Of a stretch of DNA of 64,000 bases, positions 27,183-36,543 are shown one piece after another. Origin of the DNA: Salinivirgaceae bacterium (GTDB lineage: Bacteria > Bacteroidota > Bacteroidia > Bacteroidales > SZUA-534); NCBI GenBank assembly GCA_017527435.1, contig JAFXQB010000002.1, positions 1-64,000 on the forward strand, given 5' to 3'. The position numbers and the translations under genes were made by a program. The notes beneath the pieces were generated by a model that saw only the letters and a list, made by a program, of their open reading frames with translations, searched no databases and was not told the DNA's origin. Positions within the stretch are counted from its first letter, which is position 1. Every line of letters starts with the position of its first letter.

Positions 27183-28514
27183 ATGAAAAAAGGAAAAACA
27201 ATCGACCGCGAGACTGTGAACAAGATTTACGAAGCAGCCAACATTGTTGAAGTGGTTTCTGACTTTGTGAATCTTAAAAAGAGTGGAGAAATATACATTG
27301 GCTGCTGCCCGTTCCACAATGGGGAAACGCCTTCATTTACTGTTTTACCAGCAAAAAACATCTACAAGTGCTTTGGTTGCTTGAAGGGCGGCAACAGCGT
27401 CAACTTTGTGATGGAACACGAACAAATGAGTTACCGCGAAGCTCTGGTGTATCTGGCCAACAAATATCATATCGAGATAAACGAACAGGAGGTAACACCT
27501 GAAGAACGCGAATTCTACTTATCCCGCGAGAATATGTTGGCACTCAACGAGTTTGCCAAAAACACCTTCGCCAGTTATTTGATTGAAAACGTTGAAGGCC
27601 GCGCCGCTGGTTATAAATATCTACGGGGGCGTGTTTTCCACGAAGATACTATCAAGACCTTTGAGTTGGGATTCGGATTGTCCGACCGCAAGGCTTTGAC
27701 CAATTTTGCACTCAAGAACGGCTATCGGCAAAAGTATCTTGTAGATACAGGACTTTCTAAATTAGACGACGATTACCAAATCTTCGACCGCTTTAGCAAT
27801 TGTGTGATTTTTCCTGTTCATAATCTAAAAGGAAAAGTAATCGGCTTCTGTGGCCGCGTTCTCAATAAAGACACAAAAATGCTACTTAAGTATAAGGACT
27901 CACCGCAATCGACAATTTACGATAAACACCGCGCACTCTACGGCATATATCAGGCCAAAACGTCAATTGTGCACAACGACAAATGCTTTCTGGTTGAGGG
28001 GTGCACTGATGTTTTAAGCCTGCACCAAAGCGGAATTGAGAACGTAGTGGCAAGTTTAGGTACGGCGCTTACCATTCATCAAATCAGGCTGATAAAGAAG
28101 TTCACCAACAACATTACATTGTTTTACGATGGTGATGCGGCTGGAATCCACGCCACTTTACGCGCCATTGATATGATTTTTGCCGAAGATATGAATGCAA
28201 AGGTGCTTCCGTTACCCGACGATGAAGACCCCGACTCATTTGCCAACAAACATATCGAATCGGAAATTGAAGATTACATTACCAAAAACGAAACTGACTG
28301 TCTGCTTTTCAAAACCCGTCTGCTACTCGATGGCGCTGACAACGACCCGATAAAGAAAGCGAATGCGATAAGCAACATTGCTACGTCGATATCGGTGATT
28401 CCCGCCGACATTAAACGTACCGTTTACGCCATAGAGTGCGCCAAACTGATTGGCATTGACGAGAAGGTTCTAAATAATGAAATAGATAAACGACAAAATA
28501 AGTTAAACCATTAA
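27183..28514 (+). CDS. DnaG-like primase, C-terminally truncated
   Basis: 443 residues from ATG 27183, against roughly 600-700 for normal DnaG. The CHC2 zinc finger is intact (CPFH at 42-45, CFGC at 63-66). The core is clearly of Bacteroidota DnaG type (DRFSNCVIFPVHNLKGKVIGFCGR, KYKDSPQS). The TOPRIM acidic residues remain (Glu272 in VEGCTDVL, DGDAAG at 316-321). A conserved arginine of the basic RNA-polymerase motif reads Cys207. The protein ends shortly after the core, so the C-terminal DnaB-helicase-binding domain is missing. It may be an accessory primase of a mobile element or a non-replicative paralog. The FtsK-like gene follows after 12 bases, forming an operon. Confidence 0.8.
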   Translation: MKKGKTIDRETVNKIYEAANIVEVVSDFVNLKKSGEIYIGCCPFHNGETPSFTVLPAKNIYKCFGCLKGGNSVNFVMEHEQMSYREALVYLANKYHIEINEQEVTPEEREFYLSRENMLALNEFAKNTFASYLIENVEGRAAGYKYLRGRVFHEDTIKTFELGFGLSDRKALTNFALKNGYRQKYLVDTGLSKLDDDYQIFDRFSNCVIFPVHNLKGKVIGFCGRVLNKDTKMLLKYKDSPQSTIYDKHRALYGIYQAKTSIVHNDKCFLVEGCTDVLSLHQSGIENVVASLGTALTIHQIRLIKKFTNNITLFYDGDAAGIHATLRAIDMIFAEDMNAKVLPLPDDEDPDSFANKHIESEIEDYITKNETDCLLFKTRLLLDGADNDPIKKANAISNIATSISVIPADIKRTVYAIECAKLIGIDEKVLNNEIDKRQNKLNH

Positions 28515-28526
28515 AAATCAATAATT
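28497..28526 (+). repeat. Conserved 5' leader, copy 1 (before FtsK-like gene)
   Basis: The A+T-rich leader AGTTAAACCATTAAAAATCA continues to AATAATT and the ATG. It is nearly identical to 32236-32265 and closely similar to 29864-29893. Its first part covers the 3' end of the DnaG-like gene. Confidence 0.6.
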
Positions 28527-29864
28527 ATGAGTAACAATTTAATTAACAGAGAAAACCAAGCAAACGGCTACCAACTGCCGCCTATCGACTTGTTGAATGA
28601 TTACGAACCCACTGGTGTGGCCGTAACTGAAGAAGAACTTTGCACAAAAAAAGATAAAATAGTCGAAGTGTTGAATGATAACAATATGCTATTCAGCAAG
28701 ATAATCGCTACAGTAGGACCAACGGTTACGCTCTTTGAAATTTGTCCTGAAAATATCAGCATTAATAAAATTCAAGAGTTGGACGATGTTTTTGCGGAGA
28801 GTCTTAATGTGCAGAGTGTCCGCATTATAGCACCAATTTATGAGCGTGGAACCATTGGCATTGAAGTGCCAAACAACCACCCGAAAACCGTGGCCTTACG
28901 TTCTCTGATTGCTTCACGACGGTTTCAGGAATTAGATGGTGAACTGCCTGTAACAATCGGGCAAACCATCGACAACGGGACATTCGTCTTCGATTTTGAA
29001 AAAGCGCACCGATTAAATTTATCTGGTGACGATAATCAAGGTAAAACGGCGGCTTTGAACACGATACTTGCTTCGTTGCTCTATAGGAAAAATCCGACAC
29101 AAATGAAACTTGTGTTAATTGACACTAAAGGCACGGAACTACTACCTTATAAGTTGCTTTCCAAAGGCTTTTTGGCGCAACGGACTAATGTTAACGATAC
29201 GGTAATAACCGACAAGCAAAAGTCCGTCGACACATTGATATCGGTTTGCGCAGAAACAAAAAAACGCGAAAAAATGTTGATGAAAGCAGGAGGGCTTAAC
29301 TATAGGGAATACTGCAACAAATTAGCCGATGGGCAATTTAACACAACAGATGGATATGAGTATCTTCCATATATTGTGGTTGTTATAAATGGTTTAAATG
29401 AGTTGAAAGAATTTATCGGCAGGAAAAAATTTGAGAATCTTATTAATGAATTGGAATTATCGTATTTCGTAGGTATACATCTGATATTCACAACACAAGA
29501 CATCAATCAAATCAGTCTACCTGGAAAAGAAATTGTTTTCCATCAAAACTATGATGATGTCAATGCAAACCTGAAGGAATTTGAAAAACAACATTTAATT
29601 ATAAATCCTTCAAATTGCGATAGCAAGCCGCCCCACAATTCGAAACGTAACGATAATACTTACCCGCTTATTGGCTGTGGAGACGCACTGATTAAACGCA
29701 ACAATTGTGACCTTGTTCGTGTGCAGTGTGCGACTGTTGATATTGCTGAAATCGAGAGAATTGTAGAATTCGTTACCAACCAACCGTGTAGCGGACAAGC
29801 GTATATTCTGCCGACAGAAATGTTGTGGACTTCCTATTTGCAACGCCCCTTTCCTAAAAATTAA
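28527..29864 (+). CDS. FtsK-like DNA translocase paralog lacking Walker B residues
   Basis: 445 residues that follow the motor of Bacteroidota FtsK from the alpha domain (KIIATVGPTVTLFEICPE, YERGTIGIEVPN) into the beta domain. The Walker A loop GDDNQGKT (167-174) still fits GxxxxGKT. The Walker B strand reads YIVVVINGLNEL: the Asp-Glu pair of VVVIDE is Asn288-Gly289. The usual ATQRP sensor is TTQDI, and the SR arginine finger region is not kept. The membrane N-terminus and the DNA-reading gamma domain are absent. The protein can probably bind but not hydrolyse ATP. It is coupled to the DnaG-like gene upstream and the LRR gene downstream. The biological role is unknown. Confidence 0.8.
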   Translation: MSNNLINRENQANGYQLPPIDLLNDYEPTGVAVTEEELCTKKDKIVEVLNDNNMLFSKIIATVGPTVTLFEICPENISINKIQELDDVFAESLNVQSVRIIAPIYERGTIGIEVPNNHPKTVALRSLIASRRFQELDGELPVTIGQTIDNGTFVFDFEKAHRLNLSGDDNQGKTAALNTILASLLYRKNPTQMKLVLIDTKGTELLPYKLLSKGFLAQRTNVNDTVITDKQKSVDTLISVCAETKKREKMLMKAGGLNYREYCNKLADGQFNTTDGYEYLPYIVVVINGLNELKEFIGRKKFENLINELELSYFVGIHLIFTTQDINQISLPGKEIVFHQNYDDVNANLKEFEKQHLIINPSNCDSKPPHNSKRNDNTYPLIGCGDALIKRNNCDLVRVQCATVDIAEIERIVEFVTNQPCSGQAYILPTEMLWTSYLQRPFPKN

Positions 29865-29893
29865 ACAAGTTAAACCATTAAAAATAAACAACT
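29864..29893 (+). repeat. Conserved 5' leader, copy 2 (before first LRR gene)
   Basis: AGTTAAACCATTAAAAATAA is shared with the leader at 28497 and leads directly to ATG 29894, which supports that ATG as the original start of the LRR gene. Confidence 0.6.
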
Positions 29894-31243
29894 ATGGATG
29901 ATAGTTTTTTCTGATGCCACGATGAGTTGTTCTATGTGGATGACGAAGATGTAGAACATAGTGAGACTGACGAGTACGGCGCAATTTATTATGACTGTAG
30001 GTTGCTTTACTTCAAAGAGGATGCTGGGCCAATTTGCGTCATACGCGAGGGCACAAAAGTTATATGCCATTGGGCGTTCCGCAATTACAACAGAAAACTG
30101 CAGAAAATTGTCATTCCCGAATCGGTGGTGGCGATTGACCGCACTGCGTTTAGTTATTGTCAGGGTGTTGAGGTAATAAACCATTCAAAATATTTCAGAA
30201 TGGTGGATAATATGCTAATTGACAAGTACGAACACATAATAATTGGTTATTTTGGGTTAGGCGACGAAGTGGTTATCCCCAAAACAGTGAAAAGTATCGA
30301 AAATGCTTTTTTGCATTCAGGCATAAGAAAAATCACCATTCCGCATTCGATAAAACGCACTTATTCCTTTTCTATGTGCGAGAACCTGCAAACAGTTGTA
30401 TTACCCGACAATCTTGTAGAAATATCGGGCTATGCTTTCAACGAATGTCAAATGCTGCAAGACATTACGATTCCCGACTCGGTTAAAATTATTGGAGATA
30501 AGGCATTTGCGGGTTGCCGTTCGTTACGCGAAATAGATATTCCTGCTTCGGTGAGGAAGATCGGTGAAAATCCGTTTACAATGTCGCGGCACCTTGCTTT
30601 TCACCAATTAAGAGAGTGGTATTGCAAAGGGAGCAATGGTCGCGACCCTATTGTGCGGTACGAAATTAAAGTTACTAGCCAATCGGAGCGCTTTGTGGTT
30701 CTAGATGATATGTTGATTGACACCAAAGAGAAACGGCTAATCGGCTATTATGGAAACGCAGAATGTGTTGCAATCCCCGACGGAATAAAATTGGTTGGCG
30801 ACAATGCATTTGCGTACACAAAAATCAGGCAGGTCACCATTCCCGACAGCGTGACAAAAATTGGCCGTGATGCTTTTGTCAACACGCAATTGCAGGAAGT
30901 TTTCATTCCCGATTCGGTTAATGAGATTGACCATACGGCATTTGCGGCGTGCTTTTCGCTTAAAAAAGTACGGCTTCCCAAATCACTCGAAGAAATTGAA
31001 ATGGTGACTTTTGCGTTGTGTGATAAGTTGCAGGAAATCAACATTCCCGACTCAATTCTGGCCATTGGCGATGGTGCTTTCCTTTGGTGCAAATCGTTGC
31101 GGCAGTTCAATATTCCCGCTTCAACATTACGCATTGGTGATAGAGTGTTTGAGCATTGCGACGCGATTACGTTAACCAGCAGTTCCACAAAATTTTGTAT
31201 TGAAAATAACAAGCCAATAAATGTGTGGCATAAAAAAATCTAA
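29894..31243 (+). pseudogene. BspA-type LRR protein with an in-frame TGA near its start
   Basis: From ATG 29894 the frame reads MDDSFF, a TGA at 29912-29914, then CHDELFYVDDEDVEHSETDEYG and an uninterrupted LRR protein to 31243. The body holds many LRR_5/BspA units (pattern LxxITIPDSVKIIGDKAFAGC) in two blocks separated by a non-repeat insert (about 225-270). There is no signal peptide. The conserved leader places the natural start at 29894, so the TGA looks like a nonsense change. TTG at 29927 could rescue nearly the whole protein (438 residues), so it may still be made. It is the third gene of the DnaG-like/FtsK-like operon. A protein-binding role is expected for LRRs. Confidence 0.65.
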
Positions 31244-31250
31244 AAAAAAA

Positions 31251-31294
31251 CAAACCTGTACACAGATTTCGCACACCTTGCTTTTTCTTTTGCC
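31251..31294 (+). repeat. Upstream element A of the accessory island, copy 2
   Basis: CAAACCT ... TCGCACACCTTG ... TCTTTTGC, matching 27113-27156. It lies between the LRR gene and the small frameshifted gene, 27 bases before the latter. Confidence 0.5.
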
Positions 31295-31310
31295 CCGTGA
31301 ACATTAAAAA

Positions 31311-31316
31311 AGGAGG
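31311..31316 (+). promoter_or_regulatory. Perfect Shine-Dalgarno site AGGAGG
   Basis: AGGAGG with four bases to ATG 31321. Strong SD sites are uncommon in Bacteroidota and no other gene here has one as clear, which hints that the following gene came from another lineage or a phage. Confidence 0.6.
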
Positions 31317-31320
31317 AGTT

Positions 31321-31538
31321 ATGAAAGTTATCAGCATTTTAAAAAAGCATCCGTTCGACGAGTTTTGCGACGACCTGGTGCACCCGATTGAGAACAACAC
31401 TGGCAAGCGCCCGACAGACGATGTAATCGAACGCTATAGAAAGGTGTACGACTGCCCGTCCGCCGCGACCGCGACGTTGATTTGACCGAAACCGAACTCG
31501 CCTGGCTTGTTCTTCGAAATGACCTGCTATCCACCTGA
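31321..31538 (+). pseudogene. Small gene split by a frameshift, function unknown
   Basis: ATG 31321 opens 54 codons (MKVISILKKHPFDEFCDDLV ... RYRKVYDCPSAATATLI) ending at 31482-31484. From about 31462 the frame one base back (-1) encodes RRDRDVDLTETELAWLVLRN and four more residues to TGA 31536. Joining them gives a continuous protein of about 72 residues, so a one-base deletion in the GC-rich stretch CCGTCCGCCGCGACCGCGAC is likely. No slippery heptamer is visible, so programmed frameshifting is less likely. I do not recognise the family. It has higher GC than its neighbours and a strong SD site. Confidence 0.45.
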
Positions 31539-31620
31539 AAAGGATATGGAGTTAATGTTTTGGAGAAAAAAGAATCAGAATCATTAAAACTTTGATTGAA
31601 AAATTAAAACACATACAACT

Positions 31621-32226
31621 ATGGCAGAAATGACACAAGAAAAATGGGAAGAATATTTCCGCAGAGAGAAAGAGTTTTACGCTAAACAAAGGGCGGAGAA
31701 TGGCTTTTGCGACTGCGATGTATGGCATATTGCATATTGGTTTTACAACACCATTAGCCCTATGTTGAAGCAATTGGCAGAAAAAGGTATCAGTTATGCA
31801 GAATTGGATGAAAAAGGGAATCGAACCTTCAGTTACAACCATACAAAAGAAGAATCCGCCGTTTTGGCTAAACGATGGAAAGACACGCTTTTGCATATGG
31901 CCTTTCTTGCTGATGAGATGGATGATAACAAATGCTCAATGAAGAATCCATACAAAGATGAGCGTGACCGTGTTTATGAAACATTTGAAAAAGAATATGG
32001 TTCAATGGGGCAAAAACTGCGGACAGAGGAAGAGGCGAAGACAGAAGAAGAATTGGAAATTTATTGTAAGCGTGGCCCCGAAGACGACCCTGTTCACGGC
32101 AAAGAATACAAAAAGGTTTTAGACAAGTATTATGCTTATAATCATAAAATTAGCAGATATAAGAACAAGTGCAAAAACGAGTTTTTCCGTTTGTTCAGCA
32201 AGCACTTTTGGGATTTGTGGGATTGA
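31621..32226 (+). CDS. Hypothetical protein, 201 aa, phage-like character
   Basis: A soluble, mostly helical, charged protein with no signal peptide. An aromatic block, CDCDVWHIAYWFYNTISPML, followed by a WKDTLLHMAFLADEMDD helix is reminiscent of small phage proteins that share a DVW...I.P.LK...W...L..M..AF arrangement, but I cannot name the family. The C-terminal half is a Lys/Glu-rich helix region ending HFWDLWD. The gene lies between the frameshifted small gene and the LRR fusion gene and shares their orientation. Composition is A+T-rich like the rest of the island. Confidence 0.55.
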   Translation: MAEMTQEKWEEYFRREKEFYAKQRAENGFCDCDVWHIAYWFYNTISPMLKQLAEKGISYAELDEKGNRTFSYNHTKEESAVLAKRWKDTLLHMAFLADEMDDNKCSMKNPYKDERDRVYETFEKEYGSMGQKLRTEEEAKTEEELEIYCKRGPEDDPVHGKEYKKVLDKYYAYNHKISRYKNKCKNEFFRLFSKHFWDLWD

Positions 32227-32235
32227 AAACGAAAG

Positions 32236-32265
32236 AATAAGTTAAATTATTAAAAATCAATAATT
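32236..32265 (+). repeat. Conserved 5' leader, copy 3 (before LRR fusion gene)
   Basis: Differs from the leader at 28497-28526 at only about two to three positions and ends at ATG 32266. Confidence 0.6.
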
Positions 32266-33957
32266 ATGAGCAATAATTCAAACAACAACGCAAACACCAT
32301 AACCGATAATTTCGGCGTGGTTTACAGTGCCGACGGCAAAAGGCTTCTAAAATGCTTGAACGAGGATTTGCAAGAATACACTGTGCGCGAAGGCACGGAG
32401 AATGTCTGCGAATGCGCGTTTGCAAAATGCGACAAACTTCGGCAGGTTCATTATCCTGAATCGGTTTCAAACAAAAGTTTTTGCGAATTCGACTCGTGTT
32501 GGTATAAGGATTTTACAATCGACAAAAACGATACGAATTATAAAACCGACATTTTGGGAGCAGTTTATAGTGCCGACCGCAAGCGGCTTATAAGATGCCC
32601 GAAGAATTTGCGCGTTTACGTTGCAATTAACGGCACAGAGGTGATTGGAGAAGGCGCGTTCATAAATTGCGAAAAACTTGAGCAGGTTTGTTTTCCCGAT
32701 TCGGTAACGACTGTCGAAAACTGCGCATTTGCCTTTTGCAATAATCTCAAATCAGTAAAATTCTCAAAATCACCGACGAAGGTCTTGAATCCATTGTCGG
32801 TGTTCAAGGAATGCCGCAAATTGGAGGAAATCATTGTTAAAGATGGCTCTTCGGTTGATGGCGTTCTGTTCGCCCACAATATGATGCACCTTTCGCGATA
32901 TCCGTTGGGCAAGCCCGACAAGCGTTATGTTATTCCCGATACGGTTGTATCCATTGGGCCAGCCTTCTACGATTGCAAAAATCTGGAAGATGTTGTTATA
33001 CCCGATTCTGTGGAACTAATTGAAATACTAGCGTTTGCAGGTTGTTCTGAATTAAGGTCGGTAACCATTGGCAAATCAGTAAAGGTAATTGATTCCAACG
33101 CATTCAGCGGATGCACAAAACTCACTTCGGTAACAATTCCGAAATCAGTCAAGTATATGGGGAACAATGTTTTCGCGGGGTGCGACAATCTAACAATTTA
33201 TTGTGAGGCAAAATCACAACCAAAAAAATGGGAAGAAGATTGGAATCGTGACAACATTCCTGTTGTTTGGGGCGCAAAAAAACAACCCACAAATATTCTA
33301 TCAATCAGTAAACCAGCGAATAAAAGTACTATGACTATCAAGAATTTTTTAGAAAGTGGTCCGATTCAGAAGATTGAACGGGAGATTATTCACGCATACA
33401 ATCAGCGTCCATTATTCCTTCGTCCCCACGCCAGTGGTGGGAAGCATTTGCTCGAGGCCAGGAAAATCATTATAAACGATTTCGTGTTGCAGCACCAGGC
33501 AGAGTTAATGCCAGACATAATCGCCTTCAACGATGCCCTGCGCGAGGCTCTGCGCCGAACATACCAGCGAACCAAAGAGGTTTACGATGTCTGCAAGGCG
33601 TTGGGCGATGTGCACGTTACCGCCGAATGCTATATGGATGGCTACCCGCCGTTGCACCCCGTGCAGAATGAGGACCGCGAGGCGCTTTGGGAGGTACTCA
33701 CCGACAACAGTTGGAATCCAGAGTACAATTTACTAATTCACAATGGCGAAAAATTCGGTGATTTGATTGGCGGTGAGGACGATAACTGGAACGAGCACCT
33801 TGACCCGCAACTGACCGCCGACCTGCACCTAATTATGCAGTTCCACACGCTATGGGAGCATACGGGCTTCGCCATTACCGATTTAATCTATTGCCGCGAT
33901 TTCAACAGCGAATTCGAGATTGATTATTCGGAATACAATATATTGAGTGGCAAGTAG
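32266..33957 (+). CDS. LRR protein fused to an unknown C-terminal domain
   Basis: 563 residues without a signal peptide. Residues about 10-330 are BspA-type LRR units (ELRSVTIGKSVKVIDSNAFSGC and similar), ending in the NIPVVWG cap seen also in the secreted LRR protein at 57105. A Ser/Lys linker leads to an in-frame ATG at 33331, and residues 356-563 form a different, less A+T-rich helical domain (starts MTIKNFLESG; contains HVTAECYMDGYPPLHPVQNE and LHLIMQFHTLWEHTGFAITD). I do not recognise this domain. The internal ATG and the composition step suggest fusion of an LRR gene to a formerly separate gene. It is the last gene of the island. Confidence 0.7.
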   Translation: MSNNSNNNANTITDNFGVVYSADGKRLLKCLNEDLQEYTVREGTENVCECAFAKCDKLRQVHYPESVSNKSFCEFDSCWYKDFTIDKNDTNYKTDILGAVYSADRKRLIRCPKNLRVYVAINGTEVIGEGAFINCEKLEQVCFPDSVTTVENCAFAFCNNLKSVKFSKSPTKVLNPLSVFKECRKLEEIIVKDGSSVDGVLFAHNMMHLSRYPLGKPDKRYVIPDTVVSIGPAFYDCKNLEDVVIPDSVELIEILAFAGCSELRSVTIGKSVKVIDSNAFSGCTKLTSVTIPKSVKYMGNNVFAGCDNLTIYCEAKSQPKKWEEDWNRDNIPVVWGAKKQPTNILSISKPANKSTMTIKNFLESGPIQKIEREIIHAYNQRPLFLRPHASGGKHLLEARKIIINDFVLQHQAELMPDIIAFNDALREALRRTYQRTKEVYDVCKALGDVHVTAECYMDGYPPLHPVQNEDREALWEVLTDNSWNPEYNLLIHNGEKFGDLIGGEDDNWNEHLDPQLTADLHLIMQFHTLWEHTGFAITDLIYCRDFNSEFEIDYSEYNILSGK

Positions 33958-33997
33958 TTATAAGTTGTTTGTATAATGATGTTAGGTTTTGGGGGCT

Positions 33998-34021
33998 GTA
34001 GGGACACACTGCGTGCGTCCG
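33998..34021. repeat. Palindromic GTAGGGAC element, copy 1
   Basis: GTAGGGACACACTGCGTGCG continues TCC. The arms GGACACAC and GTGCGTCC pair with one mismatch. The same family occurs at 60244 and 63173. The rest of the gap 33958-34346 holds a TCTGCGT repeat and no gene. Confidence 0.6.
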
Positions 34022-34107
34022 CAAATGTGGCACCGCAGCAAACATATCCGACAAGGCCGAAGGAATGGTAAAGGAAACTGAACCCAATCAGTTTAAAAAT
34101 CAGTCCA

Positions 34108-34138
34108 ATCCGTTTAATCTGCGTTATCTGCGTTCAGC
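34108..34138. repeat. Short TCTGCGT-type repeat, copy 3
   Basis: ATCCGTTTAATCTGCGTTAT continues CTGCGTTC. It ends about 208 bases before the CE6-CE1 start, the same distance as copy 1 from its CE1 gene. Confidence 0.45.
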
Positions 34139-34265
34139 GGAATGTCATTTTATCCAGTATAAAAGATAAAAATGCTCGATTTTATCTTTTATAAAAGACA
34201 AACCCGCCATTCGCCCTATTTCTTCGCAAATCGCACAATCGGCACTCTTTGAATTGCCGAATTGC

Positions 34266-34273
34266 TATATTTG
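34266..34273 (+). promoter_or_regulatory. -7 promoter element (TATATTTG) of the CE6-CE1 gene
   Basis: TATATTTG matches TAnnTTTG. A TTTG at 34248 is too close (14 bases) to be a standard -33 box. Confidence 0.4.
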
Positions 34274-34292
34274 TGCCATAAGAATCGATTGA

Positions 34293-36354
<2,062 letters not shown>

Positions 36355-36436
36355 TTGAGCCGCAGACCGTAGGTATCGTCCAATTTGACCGAATTTTACC
36401 TTTTGTATTTGTATAAAAATCAATATATTACATAGT

Positions 36437-36478
36437 ATTTAGTAAATTTACTCAATCTATTTAGTAAATTTACTAAAT
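36437..36478. promoter_or_regulatory. Tandem palindromes before the AAA ATPase gene
   Basis: ATTTAGTAAATTTACT at 36437-36452 and the perfect 20-bp palindrome ATTTAGTAAATTTACTAAAT at 36459-36478 are spaced 22 bases apart, two helical turns. A -7 element TATATTTG follows at 36509-36516. Likely operators for an unseen regulator. Confidence 0.5.
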
Positions 36479-36543
36479 CAAATGAGTAGTTTTATTCAAA
36501 CTAATTAGTATATTTGTGCGTTAGTTGAGCAAAGACAAACTAT

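Noticed and set aside
29912..29914. TGA as a selenocysteine codon in the LRR gene
   Set aside because: No stem-loop of the bacterial SECIS kind is apparent after it and LRR proteins are not selenoproteins.
31455..31484. Programmed -1 frameshift in the small SD-led gene
   Set aside because: No X XXY YYZ slippery heptamer is present; a plain one-base deletion is simpler.
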